A stretch of DNA of 64,000 nucleotides from Bacillaceae bacterium IKA-2. Its GTDB lineage: Bacteria > Bacillota > Bacilli > Bacillales > Anaerobacillaceae. The notes beneath the pieces are model-generated. The model was not told where the DNA came from. It did not search any database and saw only the letters and a program-made list of their open reading frames with translations. Where the stretch lies: NCBI GenBank assembly GCA_031761875.1, contig CP134492.1, positions 1,054,001-1,118,000 of the forward strand, in the 5' to 3' direction. Both the position numbers and the translations under genes were made by a program. Position 1 is the stretch's first letter; each line of letters begins with the position of its first letter. Shown here one piece after another: positions 51,310 through 64,000 of this stretch.

Positions 51310-52242
51310 ATGGAAAAAATACTTATTTTCGGTCATAAAAACCCAGATACTGACACAATTTGCTCAGCCATTGCTTATGCAGATTTAAAAAAGAAAGTGG
51401 GCATGGAGGTTGAGCCTGTAAGATTAGGTGAAGTTAACGGGGAAACTCAGTTCGCCTTAGACTATTTCAAAGCAGCGACACCTCGTCTTGTCCAAACAGT
51501 TGCAAACGAAGTAGATAAGGTTATTTTGGTAGATCATAATGAGCGCCAGCAAAGTGTCGATGATATTGATGCAGTTCGTGTAGTAGAAGTTATTGACCAT
51601 CACCGTATCGCTAACTTTGAAACGGGTGATGCTTTGTATTACCGTGCCGAACCAGTTGGTTGTACAGCAACGATTTTAAATAAGTTATATAAAGAGCATG
51701 GTATTAAGATTGAAAAAGAAATCGCTGGATTAATGTTATCAGCAATCATTTCTGATTCGTTGTTATTCAAATCGCCAACGTGCACAACTGAAGACGTCAA
51801 TGCTGCAAGAGAATTGGCTGAAATTGCCGAAGTTAATGCTGAAGTTTATGGAGTAGAAATGCTCAAAGCAGGAACTGATTTAAGTAGCAAGACCGTAAGT
51901 CAGTTAATTTCTCTTGATGCAAAAGAGTTTCAAATGGGTAATTACAAAGTTGAAATCGCACAAGTAAATGCAGTTGATACAAACGATGTTCTTTCGCGCC
52001 AGAAAGAATTAGAAGCGGCGCTTTTGGATGAAATTAAAGAAAAAAAATTAGATTTATTCCTATTAGTTATTACGGATATTTTAAACAGTAATTCAGTAGC
52101 TTTAGCACTTGGTGAAAATGTAAAAGCTGTTGAACAAGCTTATGACGTAACGCTAGCAAATAACACAGCGCTTCTAAAGGGCGTTGTATCACGAAAAAAA
52201 CAGATCGTTCCTGTCCTAACGGATATTTTTAAAAAAATGTGA
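51310..52242 (+). CDS. ppaC: Manganese-dependent inorganic pyrophosphatase
   Basis: A 310-residue family II pyrophosphatase of the DHH superfamily. Metal ligands: His9, Asp13, Asp15 (GHKNPDTDT), Asp75 (VDHNE) and Asp96-His97-His98 (IDHHR). The C-terminal DHHA2 domain ends with [10 protein letters not shown], whose SRKKQ is the substrate-binding signature. It drives biosynthesis by removing pyrophosphate. GAGGGG before ATG 51310 excludes the upstream in-frame start at 51295. CBS domains are absent. Confidence 0.96.
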   Translation: MEKILIFGHKNPDTDTICSAIAYADLKKKVGMEVEPVRLGEVNGETQFALDYFKAATPRLVQTVANEVDKVILVDHNERQQSVDDIDAVRVVEVIDHHRIANFETGDALYYRAEPVGCTATILNKLYKEHGIKIEKEIAGLMLSAIISDSLLFKSPTCTTEDVNAARELAEIAEVNAEVYGVEMLKAGTDLSSKTVSQLISLDAKEFQMGNYKVEIAQVNAVDTNDVLSRQKELEAALLDEIKEKKLDLFLLVITDILNSNSVALALGENVKAVEQAYDVTLANNTALLKGVVSRKKQIVPVLTDIFKKM

Positions 52243-52285
52243 TATACCCACCGTTAAAGTCGATCGATATATTTAAAATTAAATA

Positions 52286-52336
52286 CAAAAAAGGTATAAC
52301 GCTTCGAAAAACTGAGGTGTTATACCTTTTTTCTTT
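52286..52336. terminator. Terminator after ppaC
   Basis: AAAAAGGTATAAC pairs with GTTATACCTTTTT, A-run before and T-run after. Confidence 0.9.
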
Positions 52337-52399
52337 TTAAAATTAGCTATGAATTCCCCTGCAAAATCTATGGTTTAGTTGGAGGGGTTCACAGGGCTA

Positions 52400-53032
52400 T
52401 TACTTAGTTTCCTTAAGAAGTTTATTATGTTGAATCGCTTCTCTGATTTTTTTGAACTCAAGAGAAACTTCTTTTTTAGTGACTGTATTATTCAATAAAT
52501 TTATCTCATCAATAAATTCGATGAAAAGGTGCGCGGTATTAATAGCGTCATCGATCCCCCGATGAGCGATGCCTAAAGGGATAATTCCAGCTGAAGTTAA
52601 AGCGTTCTTTAAACCAAGTTGAGTATTATTATCTGCAGCTAAAGATTTACTAATTTGCTTCTGGATATCATTGTAGTTTTTAAACCAATCTAAATTAATA
52701 CTTGCTCGTACACACTGATTAATTATATGTGCTTTGTCATCTATTCCCCATGAACATAAATAGTAATCGTCTCCTAGCCACGATGCAAATTTTTGTATTC
52801 CAGTAGAAAAAGGAACAGCTGTTTTTAAATCTTCTTTTTTCATTTTAATAAATTTTCTAGTGCTTTTTGATACATAACCATTCTTTGGAGTGATGTATAT
52901 TTGGAATTGATCAATAATACTTTTTGTGTGCAAATTTACTTTACAAGCCCCAATTTCAACGATCTCACTAAACTGCCCTTTTTTAAAACGTTTTATTAAC
53001 TCTAGGTCAAAAATAACAGCATTCAAAAGCAT
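52400..53032 (-). CDS. DEDDh 3'-5' exonuclease family protein (KapD-like)
   Basis: A 210-residue DnaQ-like exonuclease. Exo I is FDLEL (Asp9, Glu11), Exo II includes SWGIDDKAHI, and Exo III is HRGIDDAINTAH with the catalytic His and Asp. Overall shape resembles KapD, the KinA-pathway inhibitor of sporulation, and ERI1-like nucleases. Real target unknown. GAGGGTGA directly abuts ATG 53032, so TTG 53026 (two residues shorter) may be the true start. It lies upstream of, and divergent from, the rRNA operon. Confidence 0.85.
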   Translation of the reverse strand: MLLNAVIFDLELIKRFKKGQFSEIVEIGACKVNLHTKSIIDQFQIYITPKNGYVSKSTRKFIKMKKEDLKTAVPFSTGIQKFASWLGDDYYLCSWGIDDKAHIINQCVRASINLDWFKNYNDIQKQISKSLAADNNTQLGLKNALTSAGIIPLGIAHRGIDDAINTAHLFIEFIDEINLLNNTVTKKEVSLEFKKIREAIQHNKLLKETK

Positions 53033-53263
53033 TCACCCTCTTTGTTAAAAATCTATATGTTATTGTTCCCTTTTACATAGAAAATAAAGTCCTATGGTTC
53101 TATCTTAGCAGAATAAACCATTTTTTTTAAGGTCTAAAAATTGATGTTACTAATTACCAATTTATTTCTTAATAAAAAGGATTGTTTATAAATGATTAAT
53201 ATAGTATACTAGTTATTCACCACTTTTCGACAGCATTTTTAAAAACTTATTTTCTTGAAGTGG

Positions 53264-53358
53264 TTGCACTTAGATTTTTAATATGTTACAATAAATTTTG
53301 TTGTTAAAAGCAAATTTTTAAAAAAAGTATTGCAAAACAAATTTGTTTGTAGTACAAT
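53264..53358 (+). promoter_or_regulatory. Tandem rRNA promoters P1 and P2
   Basis: P1: TTGCAC (53264-53269) - 17 bp - TACAAT (53287-53292). P2: TTGCAA (53330-53335) - 17 bp - TACAAT (53353-53358). A boxA-like GTTCTTTGAAAACT follows at 53395. AT-rich DNA upstream fits UP elements. Confidence 0.88.
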
Positions 53359-53402
53359 AATGTTTGTCGCTAACGACAATCGATGATTTAGATCGTTCTT
53401 TG

Positions 53403-58626
<5,224 letters not shown>

Positions 58627-58659
58627 TGAATTTTGACAAATTCTTTGACTGAAAATAGT

Positions 58660-58775
<116 letters not shown>

Positions 58776-58777
58776 CT

Positions 58778-58813
58778 AAAAAGTACATTCCAATAGGAGT
58801 GTACTTTTTTGTA
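58778..58813 (+). terminator. rRNA operon terminator
   Basis: AAAAAGTAC(A)TTCC pairs with GGAGTGTACTTTTTT immediately after 5S. Confidence 0.88.
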
Positions 58814-58849
58814 TGGATTCAAGGTTAACCTTCGGACAAGACAAGGAGA

Positions 58850-58960
58850 AAAAAGCCTGTCCGAGTCCGAACACGAGTAAGATGAGGAACAGCGGCGCTT
58901 CTCTGCTTGATCTTGATCGCTTGAGAATAGGACGTTGCTCGGAAGTTGCTAAGCAAAAGT
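58850..58960 (+). pseudogene. Probable 5S rRNA remnant
   Basis: About 90 bp after the intact 5S, CCGAACACGA is followed by unrelated bases, CGGCGCTTCTCTGC, then GAATAGGACGTTGCT and TTGCTAAGC. These match, in order, pieces of the 5S gene (CCGAACACGA; TTCTGCGCC region; GAGTAGGACGTTGCTAAGC). The rest has decayed, so it cannot fold as a 5S. Confidence 0.6.
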
Positions 58961-59025
58961 AGTTAAGCAGATTTCAATAGTGTGTTTGTTAGCCTCTCTT
59001 TTGGGTACAAAGCGAAACAATTATA

Positions 59026-59091
59026 GTTAGTGCAAAATTTTTTTTTGCACTAACTGCAAAAATATTCAAAATATTGTATTAGATTTTTGCA
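59026..59091. promoter_or_regulatory. Candidate activator sites (UAS) for putP
   Basis: A perfect 12-bp inverted repeat GTTAGTGCAAAA (59026-59037) / TTTTGCACTAAC (59043-59054) and a second pair TGCAAAAAT/ATTTTTGCA (59055-59091) lie 50-120 bp before the sigma-54 promoter. The core TGCAAAA recurs in the UAS candidate at 62.45 kb. Confidence 0.65.
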
Positions 59092-59142
59092 TAGATGTGA
59101 TAAAATTAGGGATATTAAAGCCATGTCTTAAAAATCAGAATT

Positions 59143-59160
59143 TTGGCACATATCTTGCAT
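59143..59160 (+). promoter_or_regulatory. Sigma-54 (SigL) promoter of putP
   Basis: TTGGCACATATCTTGCAT matches the -24/-12 consensus TTGGCACNNNNCTTGCAT except for the fixed spacing bases; GG and GC are 10 bp apart as required. Confidence 0.93.
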
Positions 59161-59281
59161 ATATTAATTGGTAAACGTATAGATTACTTTTCGAATGATC
59201 TATACATAAATGTAAGCGTAACCAAATATAGTTATTTAATTAATATGAAGTGAATTTTAACTTTATAGGGGAGGTGAAAGA

Positions 59282-59386
59282 ATGGAATATGCATTAACAA
59301 CCGCAACCTGGTTTTGGTTGTTTATCCCGATGCCGCTACTAATTATTTTATCAGTTATAACATATTTTACTGAGGGGAGAGAATAA
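59282..59386 (+). CDS. Small membrane protein before PutP (symporter accessory type)
   Basis: A 34-residue peptide with one hydrophobic helix (WFWLFIPMPLLIILSVITYF) and an acidic end FTEGRE. It has an excellent GGGGAGGTGAAAG ribosome binding site and ends 2 bp before the putP start, whose own ribosome binding site lies in its last codons. Small proteins of this form precede sodium:solute symporter genes in many Bacilli and are listed as symporter small accessory proteins; the role is unknown. Co-transcribed from the sigma-54 promoter. Confidence 0.75.
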   Translation: MEYALTTATWFWLFIPMPLLIILSVITYFTEGRE

Positions 59387-59388
59387 AA

Positions 59389-60900
59389 TTGGAAACAGCA
59401 ACTTTAGTTACATTTATAGTATATTTAATTGGGATGATGGCTATCGGTCTTATCGCATATCGAATGACCGATAACTTATCCGATTATGTTTTGGGAGGAA
59501 GAAGATTAGGTGGAGGAGTAGCTGCATTAAGTGCCGGTGCATCTGATATGAGTAGTTGGTTATTGCTAGGTCTACCTGGATATGCTTATGTAGCTGGGAT
59601 GGAAGTCATTTGGATTTCTGTCGGTTTAGCTTTAGGTGCATACTTAAATTGGCAGTTTGTAGCAACAAGACTGCGAAAGTATACTGAGATTGCAGCGGAT
59701 TCTATTACTGTTCCCGATTTTCTAGAAAATCGTTTTCGTGACGATTCAAAAGTCTTGCGAGTGATTTCCGCTTTGGTTATTTTAATTTTCTTTGCTTTCT
59801 ACACATCCTCAGGTTTAGTAGGGGGAGCACTTCTTTTTGAAGCATCATTTGGATTAACCTACACACAAGCACTTTGGATTGGTGCAATAGTTATTATTTC
59901 ATATACGTTCTTAGGTGGATTTTTAGCAGTGAGCTGGACAGACTTTGTCCAAGGTATCTTGATGTTTATCGCATTGATCCTTGTTCCTGTCGTAGCGATT
60001 TCAAAGATGGGTGGCTGGAACGAAACGGTAACCGCTGTTGGCAATATTGACCCATCGTATTTAGATGTCTTTGCAGGTGTAACAACAATCGGCATTATTT
60101 CTTTAGCTGCATGGGGATTGGGTTATTTTGGTCAACCTCATATTCTTACACGTTTTATGGCTGTTAAATCCTCAAAAGAAATTCCGAAAGCCAGATTAGT
60201 TGGGATGACGTGGATGGTGCTAGCTTTAATGGGAGCCATTTTCACAGGTTTTGTTGGAATTGCTTATTTTTCAGCAGCTGGTCCAGGATTAGAACCACTA
60301 GCTGATGGCTCACATGAAACAGTGTTTATTTTATTTACACAATTACTATTTAACCCTTGGATATCAGGCTTTTTACTTGCGGCTATCTTAGCGGCGATTA
60401 TGAGCACAATTGATTCTCAATTACTTGTATCGTCAAGTGCAATTACTGAGGACTTTTATAAGGCTATTTTCAGAAAAAATGCAAGTCAAACGGAACTTGT
60501 ATTGGTTGGACGTCTAGGTGTTGTAGTGATTGCATTGGTCGCGATTAGCCTAGCGTATAATCCTGATAGTACAGTACTTGAGCTTGTTTCTTACGCTTGG
60601 GGTGGATTCGGAGCAGCTTTTGGCCCAGTTATCATCCTTTCATTATACTGGAAGCGAATGACTCGAGATGGGGCATTAGCAGGTATGATTGTTGGTGCAG
60701 TGACGGTTGTTGTATGGGCTGATTATCTTGAAAAGTGGTTTGGCATCACTGCTGACACTCACTCGATTTTTGGGCTTTATGAAATCGTCCCTGGTTTCAT
60801 CCTGGCTTGGATTACAATTTTAGCAGTCAGCTTATTGGGCAAAGAACCATCACAGGAAATTCAAGAAGAGTTTGATAGTGTCAGAAATAGCAAAATTTAA
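59389..60900 (+). CDS. putP: Sodium/proline symporter
   Basis: A 503-residue SSS-family transporter with 13 predicted helices. Marks of PutP: SDYVLGGRRLGGGVAALSAG, ASDMSSWLLLGLPG with substrate and sodium contacts, GYFGQPHILTRFMAVKS, and MSTIDSQLLVSSSAITEDFY, which includes sodium-site Ser/Asp residues. It imports proline with Na+. TTG start behind GAGGGGAG. The setting (sigma-54 promoter, P5C dehydrogenase and activator next door) says the proline is used as carbon, nitrogen or energy source and not as an osmolyte. Confidence 0.95.
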   Translation: METATLVTFIVYLIGMMAIGLIAYRMTDNLSDYVLGGRRLGGGVAALSAGASDMSSWLLLGLPGYAYVAGMEVIWISVGLALGAYLNWQFVATRLRKYTEIAADSITVPDFLENRFRDDSKVLRVISALVILIFFAFYTSSGLVGGALLFEASFGLTYTQALWIGAIVIISYTFLGGFLAVSWTDFVQGILMFIALILVPVVAISKMGGWNETVTAVGNIDPSYLDVFAGVTTIGIISLAAWGLGYFGQPHILTRFMAVKSSKEIPKARLVGMTWMVLALMGAIFTGFVGIAYFSAAGPGLEPLADGSHETVFILFTQLLFNPWISGFLLAAILAAIMSTIDSQLLVSSSAITEDFYKAIFRKNASQTELVLVGRLGVVVIALVAISLAYNPDSTVLELVSYAWGGFGAAFGPVIILSLYWKRMTRDGALAGMIVGAVTVVVWADYLEKWFGITADTHSIFGLYEIVPGFILAWITILAVSLLGKEPSQEIQEEFDSVRNSKI

Positions 60901-60925
60901 GTGATCGAATTAATACACCAAAAAG

Positions 60926-60968
60926 TAAAAAATCCTTCCTCTTTTTATAAAAGTAGGAAGGATTTTTT
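60926..60968. terminator. Bidirectional terminator between putP and its regulator
   Basis: AAATCCTTCCT pairs with AGGAAGGATTT, with inner CTTTTATAAAAG; A-run and T-run on the two sides. Confidence 0.9.
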
Positions 60969-60970
60969 CT

Positions 60971-62407
60971 TCACTCTATTTTAATATGAAATTTGCGCAT
61001 TCGGTATTGTAAGCTTTGTCTACTAATGCAAAGTTCGGTAGCTGTATGAGATACATTATAATTATTTTTTTCTAGCACTTTTTTAATATAGTAAGATTCG
61101 ATTTCTTCCATTTTATCAGTTAGCTTCTTTGTTGCACCCGAATCTGTATCAAAAAAATACTCATAGTTTTCTGTTAAAGTAGTACTATTTTTAAAATGGG
61201 ATTTATTGAGAAAGTGAGCAGGAAGATGTTGATAACTAATCTGATCTCCATCAAATATTAAGTTCATTGAGCCCTCAATAATATGCTCTAGCTCTCGTAT
61301 ATTTCCAGGCCAATCGTATTGAGAGAATAGTTCATATACGTCATCATCAACACCAACTACCTCCATCTGAAACAAATGATTATATTTTTCGACAAACTTA
61401 TTTACAAGTAGTGAAATATCTTCTTTGCGATCTCTTAGCGGCGGAATAAATAAAGAGACAACACTAAGACGATAAAAGAGGTCTTTTCGCAAGCGATCAT
61501 TAGCAATGGCATCAATAGGGTCTTCATTGATCGTTGCAATAATACGAACATCAATTGCTTTATCCCTTGTATCACCGACACGGCGAATTGATTTCTCTTG
61601 AATAGCGCGAAGTAATTTTGCTTGTAAATTTGGATTTAATGAGTTTATTTCATCAAGTAAAAGTGTGCCCCCTTCTGCTTGTTCAAATAGACCAGGATGA
61701 TCAGTGGAGCCGGTAAATGCGCCCTTCTTAGTACCAAATAATAAACTTTCAATTAAACTATCTGGTAATGCAGCGCAGTTTTGTGAAATAAACGGAGCAA
61801 AAGCACGTTCACTGCCATTATGAATACTTTGAGCAAAAAGCTCTTTTCCTGTGCCGGTTTCACCTATGATGAGAACAGAAGAAGATGTACGAGTAGCACG
61901 CTTTGTATTATTGATTACCTCCAATATAGCGTTACTTTTTCCAATTATACTTTCAAAGGTATACCTGGTATTTCCTTTTAGTAAAATATTCTCTTTTCTG
62001 AGTAAGTTTTCTTTTAGCTTCTCGAAATTAGTTACATCTTGAGCTATTTCAACAGCTGCAATAATTTGGTCCGCGTCCACAATAGGGAGTGTATTATTCA
62101 TGGTTGTGATTTTTTTACCTTTATGATTAAAGTAAGTTTGTTTTTGTTTCTTTGTTGTTTTTCTTCCTTCAAGTGCTTGTAATAAACGGCTATCCTGTTT
62201 CTTATCAAATAAAAAGATTTCAAAAAGATTTTTATTTAAAACGTCTTCGGAACTCATAGATTCCATTTCCATCTTTTTTTTATTGTAAATGACAGTAAGT
62301 CCATTTTTGTCAACAACTTGAATACCAACATCAATTTGATCAAGAATAAATTTATATATTTTATTTAGTTTTTGGAGCGAAACAAGGTCATTTACTTCTT
62401 TTTTCAT
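60971..62407 (-). CDS. Sigma-54-dependent activator of proline utilisation
   Basis: A 478-residue enhancer-binding protein. A PAS domain (about 15-125) senses the signal. The AAA+ domain has Walker A GETGTGKE (182-189), the sigma-54 loop GAFTGS (229-234; usual GAFTGA) and Walker B LLLDEINSL. A Fis-type HTH ends the protein (SHTATELCISRQSLQYRM). It resembles B. subtilis RocR. The frame reaches 62503, but AAAGGGGGAAA before ATG 62407 gives a normal RocR-like N-terminus. Lying between two sigma-54 promoters, it most probably activates putP and P5C dehydrogenase in response to proline or a breakdown product. Confidence 0.9.
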   Translation of the reverse strand: MKKEVNDLVSLQKLNKIYKFILDQIDVGIQVVDKNGLTVIYNKKKMEMESMSSEDVLNKNLFEIFLFDKKQDSRLLQALEGRKTTKKQKQTYFNHKGKKITTMNNTLPIVDADQIIAAVEIAQDVTNFEKLKENLLRKENILLKGNTRYTFESIIGKSNAILEVINNTKRATRTSSSVLIIGETGTGKELFAQSIHNGSERAFAPFISQNCAALPDSLIESLLFGTKKGAFTGSTDHPGLFEQAEGGTLLLDEINSLNPNLQAKLLRAIQEKSIRRVGDTRDKAIDVRIIATINEDPIDAIANDRLRKDLFYRLSVVSLFIPPLRDRKEDISLLVNKFVEKYNHLFQMEVVGVDDDVYELFSQYDWPGNIRELEHIIEGSMNLIFDGDQISYQHLPAHFLNKSHFKNSTTLTENYEYFFDTDSGATKKLTDKMEEIESYYIKKVLEKNNYNVSHTATELCISRQSLQYRMRKFHIKIE

Positions 62408-62449
62408 TGTATTTCCCCCTTTCATCTCTAATAGTATCCAAATAACGAT

Positions 62450-62520
62450 CAAGGCGCAAACATTATTTGCACCTTGATGCAAAATTCGTCTATTTAGATG
62501 CAAAAAAATAATGCTACTGA
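62450..62520. promoter_or_regulatory. Candidate activator sites (UAS) for P5C dehydrogenase
   Basis: CAAGGCGCAAA (62450-62460) / TTTGCACCTTG (62466-62476) is an 11-bp inverted repeat with one mismatch; GATGCAAAA follows twice (62476 and 62499). The distance to the -24 element is about 80-100 bp, normal for a UAS. It also overlaps the regulator's own upstream region, so it may autoregulate. Confidence 0.65.
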
Positions 62521-62554
62521 TTTTTGTAAGCGCTTTATTAAGAGGGTTTTAATG

Positions 62555-62572
62555 TTGGCACGTATCTTGCAT
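62555..62572 (+). promoter_or_regulatory. Sigma-54 promoter of P5C dehydrogenase
   Basis: TTGGCACGTATCTTGCAT, nearly identical to the putP promoter (one base different). Confidence 0.94.
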
Positions 62573-62617
62573 TTTAATAATGTATAAACCAAAAAATCTA
62601 TAAGGAGTGGATGAATA

Positions 62618-64000
62618 ATGGTAGTAGCTTATAAACATGAGCCATTTACAGACTTTACGGTAGAGGAAAATCGTCAAGAATTTGAGGCAGCTTTAAAATT
62701 AGTAGAAGCAGAGCTAGGGAAAGAATATCCATTAGTTATAGGTGGAGAAAGAATTACCACTGAGAATAAAATCATTTCTGAAAATCCATCTAATAAAGAA
62801 CAACATGTTGGGATTGTCTCTAAAGCAACTCGTGAGTTAGCTGAAAAAGCAATGCAAGTTGCGGACAAGACATTTAATACGTGGAAAAAATGGGATCCAG
62901 CCGTACGTGCTGATATTTTATTTAAAGCAGCGGCGATTATTCGCCGTCGCAAGCATGAATTTTCGGCGTATCTTGTCTATGAAGCTGGCAAACCGTGGAA
63001 CGAAGCAGACGCTGATACTGCTGAAGCAATCGATTTCCTAGAATACTACGGTCGCCAAATGGTTGAAATGAAAAAAGGTTATCCAATTGAAAGTCGTAAA
63101 ATTGAAGATACTCGCTTATCGTATATTCCATTAGGTGTAGGTGTCGTTATTTCTCCTTGGAACTTTGCGTTTGCGATTATGGCAGGGATGACTTCGGCAT
63201 CACTCGTTGCAGGAAATACAGTTTTATTAAAGCCGGCAAGTTCAACACCGGTAATCGCCTATAAGTTTTTAGAAGTGCTAGAAGAGGCAGGACTGCCAGC
63301 GGGTGTTGTTAACTTTATCCCAGGAAGTGGAGCAGAAGTTGGTGATTATTTAGTTGATCATCCAAGAACGCGCTTCATTAGTTTTACAGGTTCTAAAGAG
63401 GTTGGTATTCGTATTTATGAGCGCGCAGCGAAAGTTCAACCGGGCCAAATTTGGTTAAAGCGTGTGGTCGCTGAAATGGGTGGAAAAGACACAATTGTTG
63501 TTGATAATAACATCGATACGGACTTTGCAGCAGAAGCGATCGTTCAATCTTCATTTGGATTTTCAGGACAAAAGTGTTCGGCGTGTTCGAGAGCTGTCAT
63601 TCATGAGGATGTCTATGATGAAGTATTAGCTAAGGCAATTGCGCTAACGAAAAAATTAACAGTCGGTGCACCAGTGAATGATACTCGCATGGGACCTGTT
63701 AATGATCAAGCTGCTTTTGATAAAGTCATGAGTTATGTAGAGATTGGTAAAGAAGAAGGACGCTTAGTCACAGGTGGTGAAGGCGATAACTCAAAAGGTT
63801 ACTTCATTCAACCAACAATTATTGCCGATGTCGATGAGAATGCAAGACTAATGAAAGAAGAAATCTTTGGACCCGTCGTTGCATTTTGTAAAGTGAAAGA
63901 TTTTGATCATGCATTAGATGTTGCTAATAACACAGAATTTGGCTTAACGGGTGCTGTAATTACAAACAACCGTACGCATCTCGAAAAAGCACGTGAAGAC
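62618..64000 (+). CDS. rocA: 1-pyrroline-5-carboxylate dehydrogenase (cut by window end)
   Basis: 461 residues are visible of an expected 515 or so. The aldehyde dehydrogenase family enzyme oxidises P5C/glutamate semialdehyde to glutamate, second step of proline (and arginine) breakdown. VISPWNFAF and FTGSKEVG bind NAD; the catalytic pair is Glu286 (AEMGGKD) and Cys320 ([10 protein letters not shown]), 34 residues apart as usual. ATG 62618 has AAGGAG ten bases upstream; an ATG at 62611 is out of frame. It could be named rocA, putC or pruA. Proline dehydrogenase is not in view and may lie just beyond. Confidence 0.95.
   Translation, partial: MVVAYKHEPFTDFTVEENRQEFEAALKLVEAELGKEYPLVIGGERITTENKIISENPSNKEQHVGIVSKATRELAEKAMQVADKTFNTWKKWDPAVRADILFKAAAIIRRRKHEFSAYLVYEAGKPWNEADADTAEAIDFLEYYGRQMVEMKKGYPIESRKIEDTRLSYIPLGVGVVISPWNFAFAIMAGMTSASLVAGNTVLLKPASSTPVIAYKFLEVLEEAGLPAGVVNFIPGSGAEVGDYLVDHPRTRFISFTGSKEVGIRIYERAAKVQPGQIWLKRVVAEMGGKDTIVVDNNIDTDFAAEAIVQSSFGFSGQKCSACSRAVIHEDVYDEVLAKAIALTKKLTVGAPVNDTRMGPVNDQAAFDKVMSYVEIGKEEGRLVTGGEGDNSKGYFIQPTIIADVDENARLMKEEIFGPVVAFCKVKDFDHALDVANNTEFGLTGAVITNNRTHLEKARED

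Overview
The window is AT-rich Firmicute chromosome, almost certainly from an endospore-forming member of the Bacillaceae. The evidence is a canonical 16S-23S-5S operon with Bacillus-type processing stalks, strong AGGAGG ribosome binding sites with frequent TTG/GTG starts, an H-type small acid-soluble spore protein gene (sspH), sporulation-type asparagine synthetase, TnrA, T-box control of proline synthesis, and SigD and SigL (sigma-54) promoters. A NaChBac-type sodium channel with the TLESWAS filter hints at an alkaliphile. The genus cannot be fixed without a database; an alkaliphilic Bacillus or Anaerobacillus relative is only an impression.

Layout. 1-3.3 kb: a small exported protein, a zinc-binding lipoprotein (ZnuA family) behind two Zur-like boxes, bacilliredoxin BrxB, a hypothetical gene and a lone tRNA-Arg(UCG). 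3.4-10.3 kb: a C4-dicarboxylate-type two-component system (dctS-dctR) fused operonically to a DctP-type binding protein, followed by a TAXI-type TRAP transporter. 10.5-19.7 kb: artPQR amino-acid ABC transporter, yqjA-like exporter, L,D-transpeptidase, a tiny prli42-like gene, methylmalonyl-CoA epimerase, an M20 peptidase, a FAD oxidoreductase and DNA polymerase IV. 20-24.7 kb: a flagellar island (FliK-like, FlhB C-domain-like, FliS, flagellin, YaaR-like) with two good SigD promoters. 24.8-34.3 kb: DUF4236 protein, SRPBCC protein, NamA, CBS protein CbpB, divergent polysaccharide deacetylase, TnrA, a BASS-type transporter, aspartokinase, sodium channel. 34.4-41.4 kb: T-box-controlled proB-proA-proC operon, yqjQ, SOS-controlled UvrX-type polymerase with a YolD-like partner. 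41.7-53 kb: low-molecular-weight phosphatase, sspH, asnO, a DUF3891 protein, a large TPR-dynamin-like GTPase, a membrane glycerophosphodiesterase, Mn-dependent pyrophosphatase and a KapD-like exonuclease. 53.2-58.8 kb: rRNA operon. 59-64 kb: a proline-use module with perfect -24/-12 (sigma-54) promoters in front of putP and P5C dehydrogenase, and a dedicated sigma-54 activator between them.

From memory, the genes brxB, artPQR, yqjA, mce, yqjE, dinB (yqjH), namA (yqjM), proC (yqjO), yqjQ, uvrX (yqjW) and yqjX all belong to the yqiW-yqjX stretch of B. subtilis in about the same order, so much of 2-41 kb looks like one ancestral block, interrupted here by the TRAP system, the flagellar island and other genes. 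Intergenic DNA is rich in dispersed repeats: a ~110 bp structured repeat (16.5 and 29.1-29.4 kb), a hairpin repeat with compensated stem (18.2 and 26.7 kb), and a MITE-like palindrome (38.3 and 44.9 kb).

No defence system, CRISPR array, prophage or transposase gene was seen. The most notable items are the SigD-driven flagellar island with its altered FlhB-like protein, the TPR-dynamin GTPase, the sigma-54 proline regulon with matching activator sites, and the cross-type TRAP sensing operon.
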